Positions 1 to 7,869 are shown, counted from the first letter of the stretch. The stretch is DNA of 60,989 nt from an uncultured Pseudohongiella sp. (GCA_902537815.1 CACBCS010000012.1:1-60989); one strand, 5' to 3'. The notes: generated by a model not told the origin, from the letters alone. Made by a program: numbers and translations.

Positions 1-158
1 CAGAAGAAGTAGCCGATTTGCTCAACTGGATCGTTAAGTCTTTCTATCAGGGGGAGACCAACCCTGCGCCTTTTACCGCGGCAGAAGTCTTGGAGGGGCG
101 AAAGCGGCCAATGAAAGACCCCGTCAAAGAACGACTCGAAGTGCTCGCGAGCTACTGA
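1..158 (+). CDS. c-type cytochrome paralogue, C-terminal end only (5' truncated)
   Basis: The window opens inside an open frame that ends at TGA 156-158. About 51 C-terminal residues are visible (EEVADLLNWIVKSFY near the start). They align with the C-terminus of the next gene: both have a (E/M)ADLxNW(I/L) helix, an aromatic-rich FY stretch and a (T/S)AEEV/AAEV-x2-GR segment. By that similarity it is a paralogous small cytochrome c. The heme motif would lie upstream of the window and cannot be checked. The next gene starts one base after this stop codon, which suggests translational coupling. Confidence 0.6.
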   Translation, partial: EEVADLLNWIVKSFYQGETNPAPFTAAEVLEGRKRPMKDPVKERLEVLASY

Positions 159-159
159 G

Positions 160-597
160 ATGCTCTTGCTGACAGACAGATTGCTGCGAGCCGGCTGCTG
201 CCTGATGGCAGTGGCTGCGGGCACGGCCAGCCCTGTCGCCGCTGAGCAAGAGCGCGTCAACCCTCCCGCTTTCTCCTATCTGCTGCACTGCTCAGGCTGT
301 CACATTGAGGATGGTTCGGGCGATCCGCCAGAAGTTCCTGATCTAAGAAAGAACCTGGATAAATTGCTGCAATCAGCAACCGGCCGTGGCTACATGCTGC
401 GAGTGCCCGGAGTCACTGATACACCCATAACGCCACAAGAAATGGCTGACCTGATGAACTGGCTGATCACCGAATTTTACCCTGAGCTCGATGACTTCCG
501 CCTGATAAGTGCCGAAGAGGTCACCAGAGGCAGAGCGACGCGCCTGGCCAACCCGCTTGAAGTCCGACGGACACTGCTGGGCGCGGCCAAAGACTGA
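160..597 (+). CDS. small periplasmic c-type cytochrome
   Basis: This 145-residue protein has a signal peptide (hydrophobic stretch around residues 8-27, ending near SPVAAEQ) and a single heme-attachment motif CSGCH near residues 44-48. That makes it a periplasmic monoheme electron-transfer protein. A Met in YMLRVPG further on is a plausible axial ligand. The C-terminal half resembles the truncated gene upstream, and the ATG follows that gene's TGA by one base, so the two form a tandem co-transcribed pair. Cytochromes of this shape often sit beside periplasmic dehydrogenases, but the partner would be upstream of the window. A strong terminator lies downstream. Its electron donor is unknown. 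Confidence 0.75.
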   Translation: MLLLTDRLLRAGCCLMAVAAGTASPVAAEQERVNPPAFSYLLHCSGCHIEDGSGDPPEVPDLRKNLDKLLQSATGRGYMLRVPGVTDTPITPQEMADLMNWLITEFYPELDDFRLISAEEVTRGRATRLANPLEVRRTLLGAAKD

Positions 598-753
598 GTG
601 CCGACACCTGCCAGTAGTCCGCGCAGTTAAGACTAAGCCATTACCCTTCGGTCTTGAACCGGCCGGGGCCTTCGCAGCTAAAATCTGCCGGAGCCACAGC
701 CCGGGTCATTTGATACCGGACAAGCAATGGGAAAGTGGTCCGGGCACATAACG

Positions 754-790
754 AAAAAAGGCGCTTGAAGCAGATTCAAGCGCCTTTTTT
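754..790. terminator. bidirectional intrinsic terminator
   Basis: A perfect 16-base inverted repeat (754-769 and 775-790) has a 5-base loop. The core stem is GGCGCTTGAA/TTCAAGCGCC, flanked by A6 on the left and T6 on the right, so it gives a GC-rich hairpin plus U tract on either strand. It lies between the converging cytochrome gene (+) and TPR gene (-) and should terminate both. Confidence 0.93.
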
Positions 791-840
791 ATTTAGGTTT
801 AGGAAGTAAAGCCTGAGCAAGTTCAGCGCCAGGCCGGGCG

Positions 841-2502
841 TCAGATGCGTGAGCGGGTCAGCTCCACATCTGCATTGCGCCAGAACGATTCAAACTGCCG
901 CTTGATAACCAGAGCCTCCTGATCTTTGCCCTGCGCTTCCAGTGCCTGATACAGACCGAATGTAGACCAGCCATTCTGTTGGTTCCACTGTAAATCCTTG
1001 AGATAGACTTCTTCGGCTTCCTCAGGCTTCCCGGCCTGAATCAAAGCCGCACCCTGATAAAGGCGCATCGACTGACTCCAGTCAGGCGGCTCGGTGTAGT
1101 TCAGATTATCCTGAAAGCCGACGGCGTGGCCGTAGTGGGCAATCGCCGCGTCAAGATTGCCATTGGCCTCCTCTATCTCACCCATCAGCGCATGCATCGC
1201 AAGATTGAGAACATGCGAAGCCGGGGTTGGACCAACACCGGATTCATCAACGTCGGGAGAAGCGATAGCATCGCGAATTACCTGGAGCTGAGCCTCAGCG
1301 GGTCCCATATGGCCCTTGGCAATATGAGCGCTACCCATGACATATGCCCACATGCCCTTCAGATACGGAGTCACCGCTTTCTCTGAATTCGCCTGATTTT
1401 CCGCGTGGATTTTGTCCCACTTGCCAAAGACTTTGTCGGTGACCCACTCATGGGCGATGGTTTTGTCAGCACCCTGTCCCGGCAAACGGTTACCCGCGTT
1501 TCTTTCCGCAGCTTCATAGGCCGAATCATAATTTCCCTGAAGCATGTTTGCGTATCGCACAAAATCCAGCGCATGCGGCTTGTGGATTTTGTGTGACAAA
1601 GGATAGGTGCCGATCATCGGGAAATTGGTATCTCCCCAGATTTCCGCAAACTGATCATCAACGATCTGGGAGCGCTCATTGATGTAGATCGCCTTCTCAT
1701 ACTCACCGACCCGAAGATAGATGTGCCCCGGCATGTGCACCATGTGGCCGGAGATCGGTACAGAGGCCTCAAGCTTTTGCGCAGCAGGCATAGCAAGTTC
1801 AGGCTCTGACGACATCTCCATCAGATGAATGTAGAGGTGGTTTGCCCCCGGATGGTCGTGCGACATCGCCATGGCAGCTTCAAACGCCGCTTTGGCATCA
1901 GCAGTGCCGGGCTTCGGCGTGCCATCTTCATTCCAGTAATCCCATCGGGTTGTATTCATGTACGACTCGCCGTACACGGTCGCGATATCCGGATCATTTG
2001 GATACTTTTGATGTAGCTCACGCATGGCATCAAGGTAGGCAAAATCGCGTTCACGATCGTCCGCTATCGCATCCTTGTTGTAGAGAACAAACAGCGCGTT
2101 GATCATGTCCCGCTCTTTGTCAGTGCCGTTATTAGCCAGCTCCAGTGCCATCCGGACGGCCTCGAGTCCGGTTCCCTGAGGGTCGTCCGGCAAGCCAACG
2201 TACCTGCTGTTTGGATTTGGGCCAATGGCATGTGCCAGTCCCCAATAAGGCATTGGGTGCTGAGGATCCAGCCTCGAGGCTTCCTGATAAGACGCAATCG
2301 ATTCAGGAAAATAAAAACTCCAGGCCATTCTCAGGCCCTGGTCAAAAAACGCCTGTGCTTCTGCTGAGTCGGTCGAGATCGGGGCAGTGTAGGTGCCGCT
2401 GCCCGGTATCTTGATGGCGACTGGCTCACCCTCCTGTGCCAAACTCCAAGAGCCGGATGTGGCGAAATAAATAGCGGTAATGAGGGCCAAATATTTTTGC
2501 AT
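841..2502 (-). CDS. secreted tetratricopeptide-repeat protein
   Basis: This 553-residue protein starts with a signal peptide (MQKYLALITAIYFATSG, cleavage near SLAQ). TPR-like helices fill the N-terminal and C-terminal parts. The middle carries two histidine-rich signatures, HPGANHLYIHLME and GHMVHMPGHIYLRVG, typical of a widespread family of periplasmic TPR proteins of unknown function. The clustered His residues could bind a metal, but that is inference. The start at 2502 is preferred over an upstream ATG at 2547 because AGGAGA lies 8 bases before it and the signal peptide then begins at residue 1. It is divergent from the FrnE-like gene and shares the terminator at 754-790 at its 3' end. 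Confidence 0.75.
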   Translation of the reverse strand: MQKYLALITAIYFATSGSWSLAQEGEPVAIKIPGSGTYTAPISTDSAEAQAFFDQGLRMAWSFYFPESIASYQEASRLDPQHPMPYWGLAHAIGPNPNSRYVGLPDDPQGTGLEAVRMALELANNGTDKERDMINALFVLYNKDAIADDRERDFAYLDAMRELHQKYPNDPDIATVYGESYMNTTRWDYWNEDGTPKPGTADAKAAFEAAMAMSHDHPGANHLYIHLMEMSSEPELAMPAAQKLEASVPISGHMVHMPGHIYLRVGEYEKAIYINERSQIVDDQFAEIWGDTNFPMIGTYPLSHKIHKPHALDFVRYANMLQGNYDSAYEAAERNAGNRLPGQGADKTIAHEWVTDKVFGKWDKIHAENQANSEKAVTPYLKGMWAYVMGSAHIAKGHMGPAEAQLQVIRDAIASPDVDESGVGPTPASHVLNLAMHALMGEIEEANGNLDAAIAHYGHAVGFQDNLNYTEPPDWSQSMRLYQGAALIQAGKPEEAEEVYLKDLQWNQQNGWSTFGLYQALEAQGKDQEALVIKRQFESFWRNADVELTRSRI

Positions 2503-2690
2503 GAGAAGTTTCTCCTGGAAAAGTTGCTGTCTAGTGTGCCATTGCACGTGCAGCGCCTAATAGAGCACTGTTTTTGTACTTCCCTGAGAGTATACTCCAA
2601 GTGGGACCGGTTCCGGGAATAAAGCAAAACTTTCTGAATTTGGCTACGCTTTGGGTTCGTACAGAAATCCGGCGAATCGCCTAGCGCATC

Positions 2691-3305
2691 ATGCAAATAC
2701 TGACTCTCGAAGTCTTTACCGACTACATCTGACCTTGGTGTTACCTCAGTACCGTGAGTATTGAGAAGCTGAAGGAAAACTACCCGGTGCAGATCAGGTG
2801 GATCCCCTTTCCCCTGCATCCAGAAAATCCGCAGGAGGGGCGGTCGCTTGCAGAGCTGTTTGCCGGTCGCGACATCGAACCCATGAAGCGTCAAATGCGC
2901 GAGTTCATGGCGGAAGCGGGTCTTGAGTATGGGGAGCGAACGCACACTTACAACAGTCGGCTCGCTCAGGAACTGGCAAAGTGGGCTGACACGCAAGAGG
3001 GGGGACAGGCAATTCATGATGCACTTTATCGGGCCTACTTCGTCGACAACATCAATTTGTCTGATATCGGCGCTCTCGTCGAAATCGCCTCAGATCTGAA
3101 TCTGGACCGCAATTTGGCGCGCCAGATCATCGAGCAGCGATCTTTCCGTGAAGCAGTTGACGCTGACTGGGAGAGAGCCCGACAACTCGGCATTACCGGC
3201 GTCCCGACCTTTTATAAACACGATCTGGCGGTTGTTGGCTGTCAGCCCTATGAAATCCTCGAGCGATTTGTGCAACATCTGATGCAGACGCAGAGCGGCG
3301 ATTAG
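2691..3305 (+). CDS. FrnE-like DsbA-family oxidoreductase with in-frame UGA at the active-site Cys (candidate selenoprotein)
   Basis: The frame from ATG 2691 reads MQILTLEVFTDYI, then TGA at 2730-2732, then PWCYLS, and stays open to TAG 3303-3305 (204 residues counting the TGA). FrnE/DsbA-fold proteins have DYxCPWCYxG here, so the stop replaces exactly the first Cys of CPWC. Downstream the family features are intact: FPLHPE, a helical insertion, the GITGVPTF cis-Pro loop (residues about 163-170) and a C-terminal helix. No other stop or frameshift occurs. A GTG at 2754 would give a protein lacking both active-site residues, which is implausible. With the hairpin at 2745-2765, the best reading is selenocysteine (UPWC). 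A nonsense mutation or sequence error is the alternative. It is followed 12 bases later by the halohydrin dehalogenase-like gene. Confidence 0.75.
2745..2765 (+). promoter_or_regulatory. candidate bacterial SECIS element
   Basis: An 8-bp helix pairs 2745-2752 with 2758-2765 (CTCAGTAC with GTATTGAG, one G-U pair) and closes a 5-base apical loop, CGTGA. The loop begins 20 bases after the in-frame TGA at 2730-2732 and has a G among its first two bases. This fits the usual description of bacterial SECIS elements: a short stem-loop inside the coding region just after UGA with a guanosine at the loop start. Function depends on SelB and other Sec machinery, which are not in this window. Confidence 0.6.
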
Positions 3306-3317
3306 AGAAACACGGGA

Positions 3318-3992
3318 ATGCGCGCCATGAGCAATCGAAAAGCCTTAATCACCTGCGTCGAGTCCTATATGGGTCCGACCATCAGAGAAAAATTTGCGGC
3401 AGATGGCATCGAAGTCTTCAGCAGCAGCGACCTCTTGCGCTCGCAGAAAGAGTGCGAGGCACTGATTGAACGGGCAGGTGAGATTGATATCCTGATCGCT
3501 AACCTGGCAGAGCCTCCGATGACCGGGCCGGTGCACAAGATCGACAATGCGGATTGGGGTCAGCTTTTCGACACCCTTGTACATCCGCTGATGTATCTGA
3601 TTCGGGCGGTGACGCCACAGATGATCGCACGACAATCCGGAAAAATAGTTGCCGTCACCAGTGCCGCTCCGCTAAGAGGCATTCCCAATCATGCTGCTTA
3701 CTGTTCGGCACGCGGTGCTCAGAATGCTTTTATCAAAGCCGTTGGCCTGGAGCTGGCGCGCGACCAGATACAGGTCAATGCGATTGCGCAGAACTACATC
3801 AACAACGATACCTACTATCCCGACGACCTGATTGAAAATCCGAAGTTTCTCGACCATGTGAAACGTAATGTCCCCACCAAACGGATAGGCGCCGCATCAG
3901 AAACGGCAGAACTGGCAGCTTATCTCGCCAGCGAAAAATGCAATCACATGGTAGGCCAGATCATTCCGCTGGCGGGCGGCTGGGCGAGCTAG
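3318..3992 (+). CDS. halohydrin dehalogenase-like SDR-fold protein
   Basis: This 224-residue Rossmann-fold protein is related to short-chain dehydrogenases but lacks the N-terminal GxxxGxG nucleotide-binding motif. In its place is T-x4-Y-x-G (TCVESYMG, residues 12-19). The catalytic triad is spaced S-x12-Y-x3-R (starting in TSAAP, ending YCSAR), with Arg where SDRs have Lys. These two signatures define halohydrin dehalogenases such as HheC, which release halide from vicinal halohydrins to form epoxides without a cofactor. The QNYI segment matches the halide-pocket PNYL of HheC, and LAGGW near the end matches its LAGGF. The start could also be ATG 3327. It probably shares an operon with the FrnE-like gene, and its stop interlocks with that of the convergent CoA-transferase gene. 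Substrate unknown. Confidence 0.8.
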   Translation: MRAMSNRKALITCVESYMGPTIREKFAADGIEVFSSSDLLRSQKECEALIERAGEIDILIANLAEPPMTGPVHKIDNADWGQLFDTLVHPLMYLIRAVTPQMIARQSGKIVAVTSAAPLRGIPNHAAYCSARGAQNAFIKAVGLELARDQIQVNAIAQNYINNDTYYPDDLIENPKFLDHVKRNVPTKRIGAASETAELAAYLASEKCNHMVGQIIPLAGGWAS

Positions 3993-5209
3993 TCGGGCTC
4001 ATCGAGGCCTGCGACAATATTACTGTCATGCAGTCGACCAATCTGCCCATCGCTCAATCTGAGAACTTCGCTGAGCACTTCATCGGTGTGTTGTCCAAGC
4101 AGGGGCGCTGGTCTGGGTGCTTCTCGGGCAGTCGCACCAAAACTCAAAGGCTGGCCAGGCACGAGAAACTCTCCGATACCCGGCTGATACACATTTTGAA
4201 AAAGCGGATTGTCATCGGAGCAGTCGATGTCTTCCGTTACCAGCTCTGAAATATTCTGATACGGGCCCCAGCAGGCACCCGCAGCATCCAAGGCACTGGC
4301 CACCGTCGAAAAAGAATTCGCTGAAAACCAGGGCTCGAAGAGCCTGCGGAGCGATTCCCGCGCCTCAAAGCGATCACCTTCACGGGCGAAATCCAAACCA
4401 AGCTGCTCCTGTAACGCTGCAACGGCGGATGCCGTCCCCGTCACTTTGACCAGCGCCTGCCATTGCTTTGGACTGACACCAACCACCATGACCCGCTTGC
4501 CCTCCTGACACAGAAAATCGTGTCCGAAGGTGCCAAAAATGTGGTTACCCATCGGCTGCCGGGCCAGGCCATTCAGCTGTGCCTCAGCGATGTAACCAAG
4601 ATGCCCCATTGTGGCAAGGGCAACGTCGGCCAGCGTGATCGACACAAACTGACCGGCACCCGTATTGCGTCGATGGCGCTCAGCGGCCAGCAAACCCAGC
4701 GCGATCTGCTGACCGGCGATGACGTCCCATGCCGGGAAAGGGTTGTTGGTTGGCTCGGTGCCATCACCGGTAAGGTAAGGCAGACCCACTTTGCTGTTCA
4801 CGGTGTAATCAAGCGCGTTGCCCCCGTGTCGATCGCCGGTCAGATTAATGAAAATCAGATCCTTTCGGTAGGCGCGAAGCGCTTCGTCACCAAGCCAGCC
4901 CCGTGCAGGGAAATTAGTCACAAAAAGGCCAGCATCCTTGCCGGGAGCGGTAATCAGCTGGGTCAGCAGTTCGCGGCCTTCTGGATGTCTAAAATCTACG
5001 GCAATAGAGCGTTTGCCTTTGTTGAGTGAGTGCCAGTAAAGGCTCTTCCCCTGCGCGGAAACTGGCCAGCGGCGATAGTCTATGCCGCCGCCAATCATGT
5101 CGAAGCGAATCACATCAGCGCCCAGTTGAGCCAGCGTCATGCCGGCAGAGGGCGCCGCGATAAAGGCACTGCCCTCAACGATACGCAACCCACTGAGAAT
5201 GCTTTGCAC
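3989..5209 (-). CDS. family III (CaiB/BaiF) CoA-transferase
   Basis: This 406-residue protein has the family III CoA-transferase layout: an N-terminal GLRIVEGS...PSAGMTLAQLGADVIR segment, a KRSIAVDF strand region and a central ITLADVALA segment. Members move CoA between carboxylic acids and usually activate an acid for a degradation pathway. The GTG start at 5209 has GGAGG six bases upstream. It is the last gene of a six-gene minus-strand operon, 14 bases after the hydratase gene, so it may activate the operon's substrate or recycle CoA from a product. The precise acid pair cannot be read from sequence. Confidence 0.82.
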   Translation of the reverse strand: MQSILSGLRIVEGSAFIAAPSAGMTLAQLGADVIRFDMIGGGIDYRRWPVSAQGKSLYWHSLNKGKRSIAVDFRHPEGRELLTQLITAPGKDAGLFVTNFPARGWLGDEALRAYRKDLIFINLTGDRHGGNALDYTVNSKVGLPYLTGDGTEPTNNPFPAWDVIAGQQIALGLLAAERHRRNTGAGQFVSITLADVALATMGHLGYIAEAQLNGLARQPMGNHIFGTFGHDFLCQEGKRVMVVGVSPKQWQALVKVTGTASAVAALQEQLGLDFAREGDRFEARESLRRLFEPWFSANSFSTVASALDAAGACWGPYQNISELVTEDIDCSDDNPLFQNVYQPGIGEFLVPGQPLSFGATAREAPRPAPLLGQHTDEVLSEVLRLSDGQIGRLHDSNIVAGLDEPD

Positions 5210-5223
5210 GCTGACCCTCCGCC

Positions 5224-6084
5224 TCAGGAAATTTCCAGATAACCGTTATTAATGACCACTTTTCCCTGCTCCAGCGACCAGCACCGGAACGCGATGGTCT
5301 GCCCTTCCCGCCATATTTCTGTACGGATAGTTTCACCCGGGTAAACAGGAGCAGAAAAACGCAGCCGTATCCGTTTAAACCGTTCCGGCTCATAATGACA
5401 ACAAACCTTGATCAAGGCATGCGTCGCCACACCCATGGTACACAGGCCGTGCAGGATGGGTTGTGAATATCCCGCATCACCGGCAACCTGCGGTGACGCA
5501 TGCAGGGGGTTCAGATCTCCTGATAACCGATACAGCAAAGCCTGCTGGGGAAATGTAGGCAAGTCGCACACTATGTCCGCTTGGCGATCGGGGATTCTGT
5601 CTTTCTCCTGCGGAACGGATCGTCTCTCCGAACTAAACCCGCCGTCTCCCCGAGCGAGGATGGTGGTGATTACGGTAGCAATATCTTCACCGGTTTCGAC
5701 GAGGCGGACAACACGTTCCGTCACGATCAGCGCGCCTGCACGAGCTCCCTTGTCAACCACATCGGTAAAGCGCGTAGTGGCTGCTACCCCGCCGGCAGTT
5801 GGGAGCGGCCGATGCCAGACGATCTCTTGCCCAAGATGAAGCAATCTGACCCAGTCGAGATTAATGTCTTTTTCTGCTGCCCAGAAGCCGGGGTGCGCCA
5901 GTGTGACCGCCTGACTCGGCATGACTTTAAGCCCGTCCTCATAAACGAATCTCAGCTCATCCTGATTGAGCGGGTCTCGACCCAAGCCAACTCCCAGAGC
6001 ATAAAGCATCGAGTCTTTCTCGGTATATCGATGCATGATCTCGGGCCACTCTCGGGTGAGCAGATAATCGGGCTCTATAGCCAT
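5224..6084 (-). CDS. MaoC-family (R)-specific enoyl-CoA hydratase (hydratase 2 type)
   Basis: This 286-residue protein has two hotdog halves, as in hydratase 2 of eukaryotic multifunctional enzyme 2. The C-terminal half carries the catalytic signature YRLSGDLNPLH followed by PILHGLCTMG (residues about 184-219), with the active Asp and His of the family. The N-terminal half lacks it. Members hydrate trans-2-enoyl-CoA to (3R)-hydroxyacyl-CoA. It lies between the extended acyl-CoA dehydrogenase (85 bases upstream) and the CoA-transferase, consistent with a beta-oxidation step. No strong Shine-Dalgarno sequence is seen before the ATG. No (3R)-hydroxyacyl-CoA dehydrogenase is encoded in this operon. 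Confidence 0.85.
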   Translation of the reverse strand: MAIEPDYLLTREWPEIMHRYTEKDSMLYALGVGLGRDPLNQDELRFVYEDGLKVMPSQAVTLAHPGFWAAEKDINLDWVRLLHLGQEIVWHRPLPTAGGVAATTRFTDVVDKGARAGALIVTERVVRLVETGEDIATVITTILARGDGGFSSERRSVPQEKDRIPDRQADIVCDLPTFPQQALLYRLSGDLNPLHASPQVAGDAGYSQPILHGLCTMGVATHALIKVCCHYEPERFKRIRLRFSAPVYPGETIRTEIWREGQTIAFRCWSLEQGKVVINNGYLEIS

Positions 6085-6169
6085 CTGAATGTGAATCCCT
6101 GATGCAGTTTTATCGCTTTAGGCGAGCTGTTCTGGTACGCCGGTCAATGCAGTACGCAGCATGCCAGGG

Positions 6170-7858
6170 CTACAGACCGCCCCGTTCCAGCAGCTCTCGC
6201 GCCACGACCCGTGTGGCCAACACCTCTTCAGTGCCCTCGAAGATCGACAGCACCCGTGCGTCAACAAAATACCGGCTTACTGCGGTTTCTTCCGCATATC
6301 CCATCCCGCCATGAATCTGCATGGCCTCACGCGTTACCCACTCCGCAGCACGACACGCAAATAGTTTAACCAGACTGGCCTCCATCTGTCCCTCGCCCTG
6401 ATCCATCATTCTGGCGACAGAGTAGCTGAATTGGCGCGACGCCGTAATCGTCGCCAGCATGCGAGCCAGTTTAATCCGTGTAATCTGGAGCGCCGCAATC
6501 GGCGCACCAAAGACCTCCCGCTCGTTGGCATACCGTAGCGCCTGTTCATAAGCCGCCTGCATGACACCGTTCGCGCGCGCTGCAGTCTGGATTCTCCCAC
6601 CTGAGAATCCGGCCATGGTGTAGTAAAAGCCTTTGCCTTCTCCTTTTGCTTCACCGATTAAGTTCTCAGCTGGCACAAAAAAGTCTTCAAAGAAAAGATC
6701 ATAGGAGTGCATTCCCCGATAGCCAAGGGTCGAAATGGCTTTGCCACTCAAGCTGCCTCCACCGCTGGGGGAAAAGGTAAACTCATGGCCGGAATAGGCA
6801 GGCTTTTCCACCAAGAAGAGACTTAATCCCCGGTATCCTGAAGACGCATCGGGATTGGTCCGGCCGAGCACCACCAGAACCTCGGATTTACCTGCGAATG
6901 TACACCAGGTCTTCGCGCCGTTCAGCAGCCATCCGCCCTCTGTTGGCGTGGCACGCAAAAAGACAGCAGCGACATCGGATCCGGTGTTTGGCTCGGTGAT
7001 CGAGATTGCACACAACTTTTCACCCGCAGCCAGTTGCGGAAGCCAGCCGGATTTCTGTGACTCAGTGCCCCCTGCGAGCAAGGCACGCGCTGCGATTTCA
7101 GGGCGGGTGATCAGGCTGCCGGCAGCGCCGAGCGAACCCCTCGATAACTCCTCAGTCACCACAATCATTCCCAGGCTGTCAGGCTGTTCGTCAGGCTGAA
7201 GACCACCGAACCGCTCCGGGATGCAGGTGCCAAAACAGCCCATCCGTGCAGCTGACTGAATTATCTCATCGGGAATGTCACGGTCTTCCCGATGGATCAC
7301 TCCGGCAAGCGGCGTCACGACTTCTTCAGCAAATCGCCTGAAGGTGTCGGCAATCAGCGCCTTTTCCTCGGTCAGCCCGCTTGGCAGTTCTTTGACCTCT
7401 GTCTCTGACAGCAAGCAACCAAGATCCGCGTAACTATCCCTCGCCCCGTGCTCATCGAGAAACTGCTGCAGCGCTGGCCGGGCAGCCAGGGATTCGAATG
7501 TTTCGCGGGATCTCTCCAGCGTGCTTGCCCCGGCGAACTCTGCTGCCATGACTCCCCGGACTTTTTCCGCCACGAATTTCCACGTTAACTGACAGACCAG
7601 AGATGACTGGGACTGGGTTTCCGCAAATTCGACCAGACACTGTGCTGACCAAACATCAGCACTCAGCATGGCGAGGTCGTAGCAGTCTTGCTGTGCATTG
7701 TGCAGCAGCGCCTCATCAGCCCGGCCTGACACGTAAACCTTGTCGCGCACAGCGCCAATCGCGTTGTTCAGGACAGATTTGGCCTGAGACAGTGCCTGCC
7801 GGGCCAGGTCAAAGTTTTCAGTCTGAGTAGCGACTGAATTAGGCTGCTGTTGGTTCAA
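6170..7858 (-). CDS. acyl-CoA dehydrogenase with N-terminal helical extension, methylsuccinyl-CoA dehydrogenase-like
   Basis: A complete acyl-CoA dehydrogenase (about residues 185-562) follows an unusual 180-residue helical N-terminal extension. Core motifs are ITEPNTGSD (FAD/substrate loop), GRIQTAARANG, MQIHGGMGY and IFEGTEE, the last holding the usual catalytic Glu. The length (562 residues) and extension recall (2S)-methylsuccinyl-CoA dehydrogenase of the ethylmalonyl-CoA pathway, as judged from memory of that family. No crotonyl-CoA carboxylase is nearby, so the substrate is open. The start is TTG 7858: AGGAAG lies just upstream and this position clears the thiolase stop by 11 bases. An ATG at 8050 would force a 181-base overlap with the thiolase gene. 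Confidence 0.83.
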   Translation of the reverse strand: MNQQQPNSVATQTENFDLARQALSQAKSVLNNAIGAVRDKVYVSGRADEALLHNAQQDCYDLAMLSADVWSAQCLVEFAETQSQSSLVCQLTWKFVAEKVRGVMAAEFAGASTLERSRETFESLAARPALQQFLDEHGARDSYADLGCLLSETEVKELPSGLTEEKALIADTFRRFAEEVVTPLAGVIHREDRDIPDEIIQSAARMGCFGTCIPERFGGLQPDEQPDSLGMIVVTEELSRGSLGAAGSLITRPEIAARALLAGGTESQKSGWLPQLAAGEKLCAISITEPNTGSDVAAVFLRATPTEGGWLLNGAKTWCTFAGKSEVLVVLGRTNPDASSGYRGLSLFLVEKPAYSGHEFTFSPSGGGSLSGKAISTLGYRGMHSYDLFFEDFFVPAENLIGEAKGEGKGFYYTMAGFSGGRIQTAARANGVMQAAYEQALRYANEREVFGAPIAALQITRIKLARMLATITASRQFSYSVARMMDQGEGQMEASLVKLFACRAAEWVTREAMQIHGGMGYAEETAVSRYFVDARVLSIFEGTEEVLATRVVARELLERGGL

Positions 7859-7869
7859 GCGCTTCCTGC

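Noticed and set aside
598..840. 80-codon open frame at 509-751
   Set aside because: It overlaps the cytochrome gene in another frame and shows no family features. The interval is explained by the terminator at 754-790.
2331..3017. 228-codon open frame on the minus strand
   Set aside because: It lies antisense to the FrnE-like gene and overlaps the TPR gene start. The product has no recognisable domain and an atypical composition.
2754..3305. A FrnE-like gene starting at GTG 2754, after the TGA
   Set aside because: This start would remove the first strand and both active-site residues of the thioredoxin fold. The conserved family sequence continues in frame upstream to ATG 2691 across the TGA.
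2691..3305. Pseudogene caused by a nonsense codon
   Set aside because: Only one stop occurs, exactly at the redox Cys codon. The remaining 191 codons are intact, and a SECIS-like hairpin follows. It is kept as a candidate selenoprotein, with the pseudogene as the stated alternative.
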